Under the pieces are notes generated by a model. That model saw only the letters and a list, made by a program, of their open reading frames with translations. It was not told the origin of the DNA and ran no database searches. A DNA stretch of 64,000 bases from Roseateles aquatilis (lineage in GTDB: Bacteria; Pseudomonadota; Gammaproteobacteria; Burkholderiales; Burkholderiaceae_C), in the NCBI RefSeq assembly GCF_002205645.1, contig NZ_NIOF01000005.1:248001-312000 (forward strand), in the 5' to 3' direction. Shown in pieces: positions 25,802 to 34,563 of the stretch. Numbering within the stretch: position 1 is the first letter of the stretch; each line of letters opens with the position of its first letter. The translations under genes and the position numbers were made by a program.

Positions 25802-27900
25802 GAGTCGATGCTTGGAAACAGCGGGCGGTCGCGGTCGAGCAGCCACGCCTCGAATTCGGCGGCGGGCATCGCCGAGGCGATCACCTCGCCTTGCAATTCA
25901 TCGCAGCCCCAGTCGGCCAGCAGCCGCCATTGGCGCTCGTTGCGCACGCCCTCGGCACCGACGCGCATGCCCAGGCCCTTGGCCATCTGCACCACCGCGC
26001 GCGTGATCGCCGCGGCGCCGCCGTCCTCGGGCAGCACGGCGACGAAGCTCTGGTCGATCTTGAGCTTGTCCAGCGGCAGCCGCGTCAGTTGATTCAGCGC
26101 GGTGAAGCCGGTGCCGAAATCGTCGATCGAGATCGCCAGCCCCTGCGCGCGCAGCGTGCGCAGCAACTCGGGCAGGCGGTCGATCTCATCGGTCAGCATG
26201 CGCTCGGTGAGCTCCAGCTCCAGCCATTCGCCCGGCACGCCGGCGGTCTTGAGCACATGCGCGACCGACTTCGCGAAGCTGGTCAACCGGAACTGCATGC
26301 TGGACAGGTTCACCGCGATCGGCACCGCCGCGACGCCGCGCTCATGCCAATCGCGCGCCTGCCGGGCGGCCTCGTACATCACCCACTCGCCCAGCGGCAG
26401 CATCAGCCGATGGCGCTCGGCGACGGCGATGAAGGCGTCCGGCGCCAGCAGCCCGCGCTGCGGATGGCGCCAGCGCAGCAGCGCCTCGGCGCCGACCAGC
26501 TCGCCGGACTTCGCGTCGACCTGGGGCTGATAGAAGAGCACGAACTCGTCGGCCGTCAGCGCCTGCGCGAGCTCCCCTTCCAGCACCAGGTCGGCATAGG
26601 CGCTCTCCGCCATCGCGCGCTCGAAGAAGCGGTAGGTCGCGCGGCCGGCGGTCTTGGCCAGGTACATCGCCGTGTCGGCGTGCTGCAGCAGCTCCTCGGG
26701 CGTGTCGCCGTGCTCGGGGTACATCGCCACGCCGATCGACGGCGTCACCGACAGGTCCAGGCCCTCCGCCTGCACCGGCACCTCGACGACGCTCAGCAGC
26801 GCGTTCAGCACCGTCTGCACGTCCTTGCGCTGATGCACGTCCTCCAGCAGCACGACGAACTCGTCGCCGCCGAAACGCGCCACCAGATCGCTGGCCCGCA
26901 AGCCGCCGCGCAGCCGCTCGGACACGGTGCGCAGCACCTGGTCGCCCTCCAGATGGCCGAGCGAATCGTTGACCCGCTTGAAGTTGTCCAGGTCGATGAA
27001 GAGCAGCGCCGCGCGCGTCGCCTGCGGCCGCGAGAGGCGCTCGCGCAACTGCTCCATGAAGGTGGCGCGGTTCAGCAGCCCCGTCAGCGGATCGTGCTCC
27101 GCCAGGTGCTGGATGCGCGCCAGCGCGTCGAGGTGGGCGCGCATGTCGCGCACGATCGTCATGCGCAGCCGCTCGCCGTTGCGCCACAGCGTCCGGACGA
27201 TGAATTCAACCGCGATGCGGTCACCGTCGCAATGCAGCACCGCGGTCTGGTAACGAGTCTCCTTGCCCGCCTCCATCACCGCGCGCACCGTCTCCACCTG
27301 ATCCGGCGCGACCATCGACAGCGCCGGGCGCCCGACCAGTTCCTCCAGCGAGTAGCCGACCAGCGCGCACAACGTCGGATTGACATCGGTGATGATGCCG
27401 TCGCGGTGGAAGACGATGCCCTCCATCGACGCATCCATGAACTTGGCCAGCCGGTCCTCCGACTCGCGCGCCGCGCGCTCCGCCTCGCGGAAGCGGGTGA
27501 TGTCGCTGATCAGCACGAAGGTCGACTGCACCTGGCCCGTGCCGGGGGCGAGGTGGGGGATGAGGTTGACCTCGATCCAGTGCGGCGTGCCGTCGCGTCG
27601 CTCCAGCCGTCGCTCATAGCTGACGTGGACCCGCTCGTTGAGCACGCGCTCGATGTGCGGCTCGATCTCCAGCGCGGCCTCCTCACCGATGATCTCGGCG
27701 AAGGTGCGGCCGATGACCTGCGCCTCGTCCAGCCCGAAGCTGCGCGCGTACTGGCGATTGGCGAATCGGCAGGTGCGGTCGACCGCGTCGAAGACGGCGA
27801 TCAGCACCGGCACGTTGTCGGCGAGCAGCCGGAACTGCGCGGCCTGATCCTCGGCGGACGGCAGCGGACGTCCGGGCACGGGCGGGACCGCGGCGACCAT
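25798..27900 (-). CDS. PAS-PAS-GGDEF-EAL cyclic-di-GMP turnover protein
   Basis: A 700-residue cytosolic signalling protein without transmembrane segments. Two PAS domains (about 20-140 and 145-265; FANRQYARSFGLDEAQVIGRT, then DGIITDVNPTLCALVGYSLEE) precede a GGDEF domain with intact ARFGGDEFVVLLED and an EAL domain with GAEALLRWRHP, ELTERML, SIDDFGTGF and LKIDQSFV. All main catalytic EAL residues are present, though the last motif reads LQGEVIASA rather than QGYxFSxP. Both synthesis and hydrolysis are thus possible. It starts with no gap after the uracil-DNA glycosylase stop and overlaps the MidA-like start by 4 bases, so it is translated as part of a housekeeping operon. Confidence 0.94.
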   Translation of the reverse strand: MVAAVPPVPGRPLPSAEDQAAQFRLLADNVPVLIAVFDAVDRTCRFANRQYARSFGLDEAQVIGRTFAEIIGEEAALEIEPHIERVLNERVHVSYERRLERRDGTPHWIEVNLIPHLAPGTGQVQSTFVLISDITRFREAERAARESEDRLAKFMDASMEGIVFHRDGIITDVNPTLCALVGYSLEELVGRPALSMVAPDQVETVRAVMEAGKETRYQTAVLHCDGDRIAVEFIVRTLWRNGERLRMTIVRDMRAHLDALARIQHLAEHDPLTGLLNRATFMEQLRERLSRPQATRAALLFIDLDNFKRVNDSLGHLEGDQVLRTVSERLRGGLRASDLVARFGGDEFVVLLEDVHQRKDVQTVLNALLSVVEVPVQAEGLDLSVTPSIGVAMYPEHGDTPEELLQHADTAMYLAKTAGRATYRFFERAMAESAYADLVLEGELAQALTADEFVLFYQPQVDAKSGELVGAEALLRWRHPQRGLLAPDAFIAVAERHRLMLPLGEWVMYEAARQARDWHERGVAAVPIAVNLSSMQFRLTSFAKSVAHVLKTAGVPGEWLELELTERMLTDEIDRLPELLRTLRAQGLAISIDDFGTGFTALNQLTRLPLDKLKIDQSFVAVLPEDGGAAAITRAVVQMAKGLGMRVGAEGVRNERQWRLLADWGCDELQGEVIASAMPAAEFEAWLLDRDRPLFPSIDS

Positions 27901-28857
27901 TCAGCCGGCCTGCCCGGGTTGTTCGTCCAGGGTCTTCATCGCCAGGCACAGGTCTTCCCAGGCCCTGGCCTTGTCGGGCAGATTGCGCAGCAGGTAGGCC
28001 GGGTGGTACGTCACCACCAGCGGCACGCCCTGGTATTGGTGCACGCGACCGCGCAGGCGGCCGACCGGCTCCTGGCTGCGCAGCAGCTGCTGCACCGCGA
28101 AACGGCCCATCGCCAGGATGATGCGCGGCTGGATCAACGCGATCTGGCGCTGCAGGAAGGGCTCGCACTGGGCCAGCTCCGTCGGCTCCGGATTGCGGTT
28201 GCGCGGCGGGCGGCACTTGAGCGTGTTGGCGATGTAGACCTGCCGCTCCGGCGGGCCCTCGCCACGGCTCAGGCCGATCGCACGCAGCATGCTGTCCAGC
28301 AGCTTGCCGGCGGCACCGACGAACGGCTCGCCCTGCAGGTCCTCCTGCTCGCCGGGCGCCTCGCCGACGACCATCCAGTGCGCCCGCTCGTTGCCGACGC
28401 CGAAGACGGTGTTCTTGCGGGACTCGCACAGCGTGCAGGCGCGGCACTGCGCGACCTCGTCGCGCAACGCGGGCCAGTCCAGGGCCGCGATGGCCTCGCG
28501 GGTGATGGAGCGTCCCAGGCCGGGGGCGGCCTCGGCCCGCGCCGTCGATGCGTCGGGGGTCGGGACGATCGCGGGCGCGCCGGCCGGCAACGCCTTCGAC
28601 AGCACCTCGGCCACGCGGCGCGGCGCCGGGGGCTCGGCGACGGCGACGTCCGATTCGGCCGGCATCGCGCGCGCGGCCACGACCGGCGCGGCGACAGGCG
28701 ACGGCGTCACGGCAACCGCGGCCACGGATGCGGCGGCCCTCGACGGCGTGGGCACGCTCGCGGCGGCCTCGGCCGAGGCCGGCGGCGTCCACAGCTTGAG
28801 GCCCATCGCATCCAGCATCGCGCGTTGGCGGTCGGTCCAGGGGCTCAGGGTGCTCAT
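27901..28857 (-). CDS. uracil-DNA glycosylase, family 4 (Fe-S)
   Basis: A 318-residue DNA repair enzyme removing uracil. After an Ala/Pro-rich disordered N-terminal extension (residues about 25-115) the catalytic domain begins. Fe-S ligands are in CRACTLC and in [12 protein letters not shown] and CEPFL. Motif A is [26 protein letters not shown] and motif B is [10 protein letters not shown]. Family 4 replaces or supplements Ung in many betaproteobacteria. Its ATG overlaps the rimI stop (28854-28857), and the next gene starts directly after its stop: full translational coupling in the tsaB operon. Confidence 0.94.
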   Translation of the reverse strand: MSTLSPWTDRQRAMLDAMGLKLWTPPASAEAAASVPTPSRAAASVAAVAVTPSPVAAPVVAARAMPAESDVAVAEPPAPRRVAEVLSKALPAGAPAIVPTPDASTARAEAAPGLGRSITREAIAALDWPALRDEVAQCRACTLCESRKNTVFGVGNERAHWMVVGEAPGEQEDLQGEPFVGAAGKLLDSMLRAIGLSRGEGPPERQVYIANTLKCRPPRNRNPEPTELAQCEPFLQRQIALIQPRIILAMGRFAVQQLLRSQEPVGRLRGRVHQYQGVPLVVTYHPAYLLRNLPDKARAWEDLCLAMKTLDEQPGQAG

Positions 28858-29351
28858 GCGGCCGGCTCCGTCAGGCGCAACGTCATCAGGATCGCGTCCT
28901 CGCGGCCGCCGTCGGCCGGGTAGTAACCGCGGCGCAGGCCGCTCTGCGCGAAGCCATAGCGGTCGTACAGGCGGCGGGCCGCGACGTTGCTCTCGCGGAC
29001 CTCCAGCCAGACCTGGTGGCAGCCCCGCGCGCGCGACAGCAGGCACAACGCGTCGAGCATGCGACGCGCCAGACCCTGGCCCTGGCGCTCGGGGACCACG
29101 GTGATGTTGAGCAGGTGCATCTCGTCGATCACCTGCATCGCGAGGAAGTAGCCGCACAGCCGCGCCTGCGCGTCGCGCATGACGAAGCCCGCGTAGCCGG
29201 CGGCCATCGAATCGACGAAGTTGCCACGCGTCCACGGATGGCTGTAGGCCACCGACTCGATGGCCATCACCTCGTCCAGGTCCACAGTGCGCAGCGGCTG
29301 CAAGGCCTGCAGCGACGGCGGCCAGACCAGGTCCTTGGGCTGGGCGCTCAT
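28854..29351 (-). CDS. rimI: ribosomal protein alanine N-acetyltransferase
   Basis: A 165-residue GNAT enzyme that acetylates the N-terminus of ribosomal protein S18. [17 protein letters not shown] at the N-terminal side, the acetyl-CoA loop [15 protein letters not shown], and [19 protein letters not shown] are typical of RimI. It overlaps tsaB upstream and the UDG gene downstream by 4 bases each. The tsaB-rimI pair is conserved across bacteria; RimI and TsaB are linked by operon rather than by a shared reaction. Confidence 0.94.
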   Translation of the reverse strand: MSAQPKDLVWPPSLQALQPLRTVDLDEVMAIESVAYSHPWTRGNFVDSMAAGYAGFVMRDAQARLCGYFLAMQVIDEMHLLNITVVPERQGQGLARRMLDALCLLSRARGCHQVWLEVRESNVAARRLYDRYGFAQSGLRRGYYPADGGREDAILMTLRLTEPAA

Positions 29352-30121
29352 CGGTGAGACACCTCGTGCGGGGATGGCGCGGACTGCACGGCGTGGGCGG
29401 CCTGCGCGGCCTCGGCCGCCTCCTGGCGCTCCGCCGTCGTCAGCGCGATCTTGTCGCGCACGTACAGCGGCAGCGCGTTCGCGGCGTCCTCGGCAAGACC
29501 GGCCTCGAACGCCTGCAGCGCGAGTGCGCCCAGCGCGCGGGCGCGAGACGCGGTCCGCGGGAAGCGCCGTGCCGCGCCGGTGTCGAGCTCGAAGGCCTCC
29601 AGCGCGGACCCGGCGACGGCCGCGGGTGCCTCGTCGCGCCACAGCGCGCGCAGCGGCCCGGGATCGGTCAAGGCCGGCTCGGTCGAGGCCTGCCAGCGCG
29701 CGCCGTCCCAACGGTAGCGGCCGACGTAGAGCTGATTCATGCGCGCATCCATGGCGACCCAGAGGTCGAGCGGCGCGGCCGGATCGGCGCCTCCGGCGAC
29801 GAGCTGCTGGCGGGCGTCCTCGGCCACCAGCATCAGGCTGTCCAGCGCCAGCACGGGCTTGCCGGCACCGAGCGCCAGCCCCTGCGCCACCGAGCAGGCG
29901 GTGCGCAGCCCGGTGAACGCGCCGGGACCGCGGCCGAAGCCGATCGCCGCCACGTCGGACAGCGCGATGCCGGCCTGCCGCAGCAGCGCCATCGTCTCGG
30001 GAATCATCCGCTGGGAGGCCAGCGCCCCGCCATCGGCGTCCACAAAAGCAGCATGGCCCTGGCCCAAAAGGGCCAGAGCCATGTGTTCGGTCGAGCTATC
30101 CAGGGCCAGCAACACGCTCAT
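29348..30121 (-). CDS. tsaB: tRNA t6A biosynthesis protein TsaB
   Basis: A 257-residue ASKHA-fold protein, partner of TsaD and TsaE in transferring threonylcarbamoyl to A37 of ANN-decoding tRNAs. MSVLLALDSSTEHMALALL, then GFGRGPGAFTGLRTACSVAQGLALG and VLALDSLMLVAEDAR, are diagnostic of TsaB. The ATP-site residues of TsaD are absent, as expected. It is the first gene of the five-gene minus-strand operon. TACACT on the minus strand lies 6-11 bases ahead of the ATG, so transcription may begin close to the start codon and the mRNA could be nearly leaderless. tsaC for the same pathway is at 33539-34549. Confidence 0.95.
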   Translation of the reverse strand: MSVLLALDSSTEHMALALLGQGHAAFVDADGGALASQRMIPETMALLRQAGIALSDVAAIGFGRGPGAFTGLRTACSVAQGLALGAGKPVLALDSLMLVAEDARQQLVAGGADPAAPLDLWVAMDARMNQLYVGRYRWDGARWQASTEPALTDPGPLRALWRDEAPAAVAGSALEAFELDTGAARRFPRTASRARALGALALQAFEAGLAEDAANALPLYVRDKIALTTAERQEAAEAAQAAHAVQSAPSPHEVSHR

Positions 30122-30182
30122 GTGACAAGTGTAGTGGTCCCGGACCGCCGTCCCCGGGGCGAACCCTCCTCAACCCGTAGGA

Positions 30183-30878
30183 TCAGAAGGAATAACCCAG
30201 CGACAGCGTGTAGACCATCGGGCGGAAGTTGATCTTGGTGCTCAGCTCGTCCACGCCGTCCTTGGTCGTCGTGTAAGCGCGCATCTTGCTGCGGACGTCC
30301 GCGTATGCGGCCGTGCCGGTCAGCGACCAGTTCTTCGTGTACGCCACCGTGAAGCCCACGTGCGCCGCCGCGCCCCAGGAGTTGGTCAGCGTGATGCGGG
30401 TCGGGCCGCCGCTGATCGCGTCGCCGGTGGGCGTGCTGCGCTTCTTCTCGAAGTAGGTGTAGTTCACGCCCACGCCGACGAAGGGATGGAACTTCGGAAT
30501 CCATTCGCCCAGGTGGTAGTTGACGAACACCGTCGGCGGCATTTGACGCACGACCGCGATCTGGCCGGCGTTGGCCAGCACGCCCGCGCCGTAGATCTTG
30601 TGCGACGGCGGAATGCCCAGCACCAGCTCACCGCTCCAGCGCTCGGCGAAACGGTAGGTGTAGCCGAAGCCCGTGGTGGTGGCGTTGCCGACGCGGATCT
30701 GCGCGCCCGGGTCCGGGAAGGCCTTGCTGCCCGAAAGCGGCGGGGCCTTGCTGTTCACGTCGATGTGGGCCAGGCCCAGATAGAACGTGTGGGTGCCGAC
30801 CGCGGGCTCGTCGGCGCGCGCGGCGCCGCCGGCGGCCAGCAGCGAGGCGGCGAGGATGAGAGAGATGTTCTTGTTCAT
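30183..30878 (-). CDS. OmpW-family outer-membrane protein (copy 2)
   Basis: A 231-residue protein with a Sec signal (SLILAASLLAAGGAARA, cleavage near residue 22) and an OmpW/AlkL-type eight-stranded barrel ending YTLSLGYSF. LGLAHIDVNSKAPPL, QMPPTVFVNYHLG and FHPFVGVGVNYTYFEKK are family motifs. It starts 30 bases after the stop of a lipase-like lipoprotein gene on the same strand, so the two are probably one transcript: an outer-membrane channel for apolar molecules together with an esterase that could release them (inference). Confidence 0.92.
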   Translation of the reverse strand: MNKNISLILAASLLAAGGAARADEPAVGTHTFYLGLAHIDVNSKAPPLSGSKAFPDPGAQIRVGNATTTGFGYTYRFAERWSGELVLGIPPSHKIYGAGVLANAGQIAVVRQMPPTVFVNYHLGEWIPKFHPFVGVGVNYTYFEKKRSTPTGDAISGGPTRITLTNSWGAAAHVGFTVAYTKNWSLTGTAAYADVRSKMRAYTTTKDGVDELSTKINFRPMVYTLSLGYSF

Positions 30879-30908
30879 GGATCGTGTCTCCGTGCTGATC
30901 GCCTGGGA

Positions 30909-32267
30909 TTACGGGTTGGCCGCCAGGACCGTCTGGAAGTAGCCGCGCACCAGGGCGTTGCAGAAGGGAGGCACCAGCGTGCCGTGGTAGGCCGCGGTGG
31001 CGCCGGCGCCCGCCGCCGCCTTGGCTTGCTGGAAGCCGCCGTAGACGACGTCTCCGGTAGCGCCGGCCGGCAGCGTGGCGCGCGATTCCAGGTTGAACGC
31101 CGGGAAGAGCTTGCCGCGCGTGGCGAAGTCGGCTTGCGCGTCGGTGGTGTTGAAGAAGAACACCGTCGGGTCGTTGGCGCCGCCGCACATGGCGACCGGT
31201 GCCTTCGGCGTCCAGCCCAGCAGCGTGTTGGCCTGCAGCGCCTTGCGGTAGTTGGAGGTCGCGTAGCCGGCACGGAACGAGTCCGTCAGCAGGCCGCCCG
31301 TGCCGAACAGCTTGGTGAAGGTCGGGTCCGCCGGCAGCTTGCCTTCGGCGATCAGCTGGGAGACCGACTCGGTCGACGGGAACAGCGTTTCCGCGGTCTT
31401 GTCGAACGGCGCCTGGTACACGTCGGACGGCGAGTTGTACAGATTGCCGTAGGCCTTCTGGTAGCTGGTCAGCATCAGCGGCACGAACAGCGTCGCGCCG
31501 GCGTTGATGGTGCCCGACGTGACGACGTCGCCCAGCTTGACCAGGTTGTACGGACCGGACATCGGGCCGGCGGCGGTGACGGTGAACTCGGACGCGTAGT
31601 CGCGCTCGATGACCTTCTGCGTGGCCATCGCCACGTGGCCGCCCTGCGAGTAACCGGCGATCAGCAGCTTGGCCGACGCCTTGACCGGGCTTTCCGCGTT
31701 CAGGTGGGCCTTGGCGGCGCGCAGGCCGTCGATCATGTCGATGGCGGACGATTCGGCGTTCAGGTAGGGCGTGTACTGCAGGCCCGAGCGGTCGTAGCCC
31801 ATGTAGTTCGGGGCCACCACGATGAAGCCTTGCGCGGCGTAGAACGCCATCACCAGCGAGGCCTCGGCGTTGTTGACGACGTCGGCCATGTTGAAGGCCT
31901 TGTCGGTGGTCGTGCCGTGCGCGTAGAGCAGCACCGGGCGGTTGCCCGTGCAGGCGGCGTCCGTGCCGGACGGCACCAGCACGCCGGCCGAGGCCGTGGC
32001 CGGGTTGCCCTGCGGGTCACGCGTCATGTAGTAGACGTAGCGCACGTCCACGTCGCACTTGGCCGCGCCGGCCAGCGCGATCACGCCCTTGGCGGTGGTG
32101 CCGGCATCGATCTGCGCCTTGGTCGCGGCGCCGGCCTTCGTGCCCAGCAGCAGCGTGCCGCGCGCGGGCGGTGCATCGTCGGTGGAGGGGTTGCTGCCGC
32201 CGCCGCAGGCGGACAGCAATGCCGCGGCGACCAGGGTCAGGCCGCCCAGGGTGAATTGGCTCTTCAT
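30909..32267 (-). CDS. alpha/beta-hydrolase lipoprotein (lipase/esterase-like)
   Basis: A 452-residue exported hydrolase. The lipobox LLSAC puts the acylated cysteine at residue 21, followed by GGGS and a disordered linker. The catalytic serine is S207 in IAGYSQGGHVAMAT; LLYAHGTTTDKAF forms the oxyanion-side loop, and YMGYDRSG is typical of secretory lipase (LIP)-like family members. The acid is probably in CGGANDPTVFF, and the His in AYHGTLVPPF. Short-chain lipids or polyesters are likely substrates. A TetR-type palindrome lies 65-86 bases upstream of its start, and an OmpW gene follows 30 bases downstream. Confidence 0.88.
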   Translation of the reverse strand: MKSQFTLGGLTLVAAALLSACGGGSNPSTDDAPPARGTLLLGTKAGAATKAQIDAGTTAKGVIALAGAAKCDVDVRYVYYMTRDPQGNPATASAGVLVPSGTDAACTGNRPVLLYAHGTTTDKAFNMADVVNNAEASLVMAFYAAQGFIVVAPNYMGYDRSGLQYTPYLNAESSAIDMIDGLRAAKAHLNAESPVKASAKLLIAGYSQGGHVAMATQKVIERDYASEFTVTAAGPMSGPYNLVKLGDVVTSGTINAGATLFVPLMLTSYQKAYGNLYNSPSDVYQAPFDKTAETLFPSTESVSQLIAEGKLPADPTFTKLFGTGGLLTDSFRAGYATSNYRKALQANTLLGWTPKAPVAMCGGANDPTVFFFNTTDAQADFATRGKLFPAFNLESRATLPAGATGDVVYGGFQQAKAAAGAGATAAYHGTLVPPFCNALVRGYFQTVLAANP

Positions 32268-32331
32268 TCAGACTTCTCCAGGGTTGTCTCCGTCGTTGCG
32301 CAGGTCGATCGCATGTCGCGGGACCCGCACT

Positions 32332-32353
32332 AAATCGAACGGTCGTTCGTTTT
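32332..32353. promoter_or_regulatory. TetR-type palindromic operator candidate
   Basis: CGAACG-GT-CGTTCG (32336-32349) is a perfect 6+2+6 inverted repeat, extended by AAA/TTT flanks with one mismatched pair to 22 bases. Spacing and the CGAACGxxCGTTCG core resemble operators of TetR/AcrR-family repressors that control fatty-acid or hydrophobic-compound genes. It lies 65 bases upstream of the lipase start, in the AT-richest part of the gap. No TetR gene is in the window, so the regulator would be encoded elsewhere. Confidence 0.55.
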
Positions 32354-32499
32354 TCTCAGGGATCACTTTAAGGGCAGGGCCAGTGGCGCCCTCAAAAGGA
32401 AAACCCTGACAAGCACCAGCATGCCAGGGTCTGAGTGTTGCGGGACGCACAAGCGACCACGAGCGCGGCGTCGCCGCAACAGTCGAGCGCAAATGCGAA

Positions 32500-32527
32500 C
32501 AGGGAGAGACCTCGCGATCTCTCCCTG
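32500..32527 (-). terminator. hairpin terminator downstream of the purE-purK-tsaC-SGNH genes
   Basis: A perfect 10-bp stem (32500-32509 with 32518-32527, 8-base loop) lies 51 bases past the SGNH-lipoprotein stop on the minus strand, with a second 8-bp GC-rich hairpin closer to the stop. The following minus-strand sequence has only a short T-rich patch, so termination may be partial. Confidence 0.6.
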
Positions 32528-32577
32528 CTCGATGGGGACAGGACTTGCGTGCCCGGTCGGGATCGACCGGGGGCAGG

Positions 32578-33516
32578 TCAGAACGGGTTGTTGGCGGCCC
32601 GGGTCTGCGCCAGCGAGGCGATGCGCCCCTGCTCCGACGGGCTCAGCAGCGTGTCGCTGGCCCACATGTAGGTGTTGGCGGTGGCGTTGGCGACCAACGT
32701 CTTGTCGGTGCACACCGGTGGCAGCGAGGTCGACAGGCAGGCCGCGTCGGTGGAGTTCGCCAGCCCGTAGAACGAGGCGAACTTGGCGACCGACTGCATC
32801 GTCTCGTCCGTCAGGATCAGGCCAATCATGCGACCGTCGTTGGTGATCTTCAGGCGCAGGCCGGTGTTGAAGCGGCGCGAGAGCTCGCTGATCAGCGCGG
32901 CGCGGTCGGTGTCGGCGTGTGAAGCCTTCTCCTTCAGCGCGAACGGCGTCAGGCCCATGTCCTGCATGGTCGACAGGATCACCTTGCCGCCGGCCGCGCC
33001 GATGCGGTTGACCTGCACGGCCAGCGCTTCACCGCGCGCCTGCGCGGCGTTGCCCAGCGTGCCCGCGTCCTGCGCCGGAAACTGCGCGTACAGCTCCAGC
33101 ACGTCGTTGGCGCCGGCCAGCACGGTGACCAGGTCCTTGTTGTTGAAGCCGTCCAGCGCGAACTGGCGGTCCACCTGCGCGGCCACGTCGGCGACCTTGG
33201 CGCCCAGCGTCGCGTACATCTTGCCGCTGGCGGTGGCGAGCTTGTCCGGGTTGCACTCGGCGAAGACCAGGCCGAAGAAGGCGGCCAGCGTCTGCGTCCA
33301 GACCGGGTTCAGCGTGCAGGTCACGGCGCCGGTGGTCGTGTCGGTGCCGTTGATCGTGTACTTGGTGCCGTCGGTGCGGATCGCGCTGGTCTCGTCGCCG
33401 AACGTGATGATCCGGGTCGGATGGAACGGGTCGATCTGCTGACCGCCGCCGCCGCAGGCCGCCAGCATCGCGGTCGCGCCCAGCAGGACAGCCAGGCGGC
33501 GCTTCAAACTCTTCAT
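32578..33516 (-). CDS. SGNH/GDSL-fold lipoprotein, probably catalytically inactive
   Basis: A 312-residue exported lipoprotein (lipobox LAAC, Cys21, then GGGG). The fold is recognisable: block I as TRIITFGDETSAI at residues 35-46 and block III as VLAGANDVLE (GAND 135-138). But the nucleophile Ser of FGDSxS is replaced by Glu (FGDET), and the block V D-x-x-H-P reads DTLLSP, lacking the His. Both catalytic residues are therefore missing while the fold and the Asn/Asp of block III remain, pointing to a binding or structural role. It starts 22 bases after the tsaC stop, so it may be carried on the purE-purK-tsaC transcript. Confidence 0.8.
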   Translation of the reverse strand: MKSLKRRLAVLLGATAMLAACGGGGQQIDPFHPTRIITFGDETSAIRTDGTKYTINGTDTTTGAVTCTLNPVWTQTLAAFFGLVFAECNPDKLATASGKMYATLGAKVADVAAQVDRQFALDGFNNKDLVTVLAGANDVLELYAQFPAQDAGTLGNAAQARGEALAVQVNRIGAAGGKVILSTMQDMGLTPFALKEKASHADTDRAALISELSRRFNTGLRLKITNDGRMIGLILTDETMQSVAKFASFYGLANSTDAACLSTSLPPVCTDKTLVANATANTYMWASDTLLSPSEQGRIASLAQTRAANNPF

Positions 33517-33538
33517 GAACTCTCCAAATCTCGAAAAC

Positions 33539-34549
33539 TCAGCGCGACGTGAACGCCGCCGCTGCGCGGGACAAGCGGTCCCGCACCCCATCCCAGGCGG
33601 CCTCTTCCGGAGGCGCCTCGATCCAGATCTCGCTCGCACCGGCCGCGTCCAGCTCGCGCAGGACAGCGAAAAGCTGCCGCGCGGCCGCGCGTGCCTGTGC
33701 CGGCATGGTCCGGCGCGCGACGGCGTCCAGCCCTTCCAGACCGAACGACGAGCGCGAATATACCGCCAGCCCCGCCGGCCGATCACCGGTCAGCGCCGTG
33801 CGCAGATGATCCGTCGTCATCAGACGGACCACCGCCCGCGGCGCGTAATGGGCGGCCAGTGTGCCCGAGGCGCGTGGCGCGCGTGCGTCGGGCGCTTGTA
33901 AAGCCGTGCCCGCCGCGGCTTCCAGCTGCTGCGGCGTCAGCACGCCGGGGCGCAGCAACACCAGGCCGCCGCGGCTGACGTCGACGATGGTGGACTCGAT
34001 GCCGACCTCGCAGGGGCCGCCGTCCAACACCGGCAGGCCGGGCTCGAACTCGTCGGCGACGTGGCGGGCGGTCGTCGGGCTGACGCGGCCGAAGCGGTTG
34101 GCGCTGGGCGCCGCCAGGCCCTCGACGCCCAGCTCGCGGCAGTCGGCCATCAGCGCCCGGAAGACCGGATGCGACGGGCACCGCAACCCGACCGTGTCCT
34201 GGCCGCCCGCCGCCGCCGCGGCGATGCCGGGCACGCGGCGCACGATCAGCGTCAGGGGGCCGGGCCAGAAAGCCGCGATGAGCCGATGGGCGATCGGGGG
34301 CAGGTCCTGCGCGAAGACGCGGGCGCCCGCCTCGTCCAGCACGTGGACGATCAGCGGATGGTCGGCGGGGCGGCCCTTGGCGGCGAAGATCTTCGCCACC
34401 GCCTCGTCCTGGTCGGCGCGCGCGGCCAGGCCGTAGACGGTTTCGGTCGGCACGCCCGCCAGTCCGCCGGCGGCGAGCGCGCGGGCGACCCGGCGCACCG
34501 CCTCGGGCCGCTGGCCGTCGAGCACCGACTCGTCCCTGACGTCCGCCAT
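33539..34549 (-). CDS. tsaC: L-threonylcarbamoyladenylate synthase (Sua5-type)
   Basis: A 336-residue enzyme making threonylcarbamoyl-AMP from threonine, bicarbonate and ATP, the first step of tRNA t6A synthesis. The YrdC domain fills about residues 20-205 (GVPTETVYGLAARADQDEAVAKIFAAKGRP, FWPGPLTL, APSANRFGRVSPT), followed by a linker and a C-terminal Sua5 domain (about 230-335), as in Sulfolobus Sua5. A GTG at 34567 would overlap purK, but the ATG at 34549 has GGGAG 8 bases upstream and is preferred. The purE-purK-tsaC order is conserved in Burkholderiales. TsaB is encoded 3.4 kb away. Confidence 0.93.
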   Translation of the reverse strand: MADVRDESVLDGQRPEAVRRVARALAAGGLAGVPTETVYGLAARADQDEAVAKIFAAKGRPADHPLIVHVLDEAGARVFAQDLPPIAHRLIAAFWPGPLTLIVRRVPGIAAAAAGGQDTVGLRCPSHPVFRALMADCRELGVEGLAAPSANRFGRVSPTTARHVADEFEPGLPVLDGGPCEVGIESTIVDVSRGGLVLLRPGVLTPQQLEAAAGTALQAPDARAPRASGTLAAHYAPRAVVRLMTTDHLRTALTGDRPAGLAVYSRSSFGLEGLDAVARRTMPAQARAAARQLFAVLRELDAAGASEIWIEAPPEEAAWDGVRDRLSRAAAAFTSR

Positions 34550-34563
34550 CGCGTCGGCTCCCG

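Larger units (their letters stand above)
32268..32577. other. 310-base intergenic region between lipase and SGNH genes
   Basis: No gene is seen. The lipase-proximal part holds the TetR-type palindrome and presumably the lipase promoter. The other end holds two hairpins downstream of the SGNH lipoprotein stop codon: an 8-bp stem at 32552-32559/32564-32571 and a 10-bp stem at 32500-32509/32518-32527. Confidence 0.7.

Noticed and set aside
25891-28923. A 1010-codon plus-strand open frame
   Set aside because: It is antisense to the PAS-GGDEF-EAL and UDG genes, whose domains are unambiguous; its translation is His/Arg/Gln/Val-rich, typical of the mirror frame of high-GC genes.
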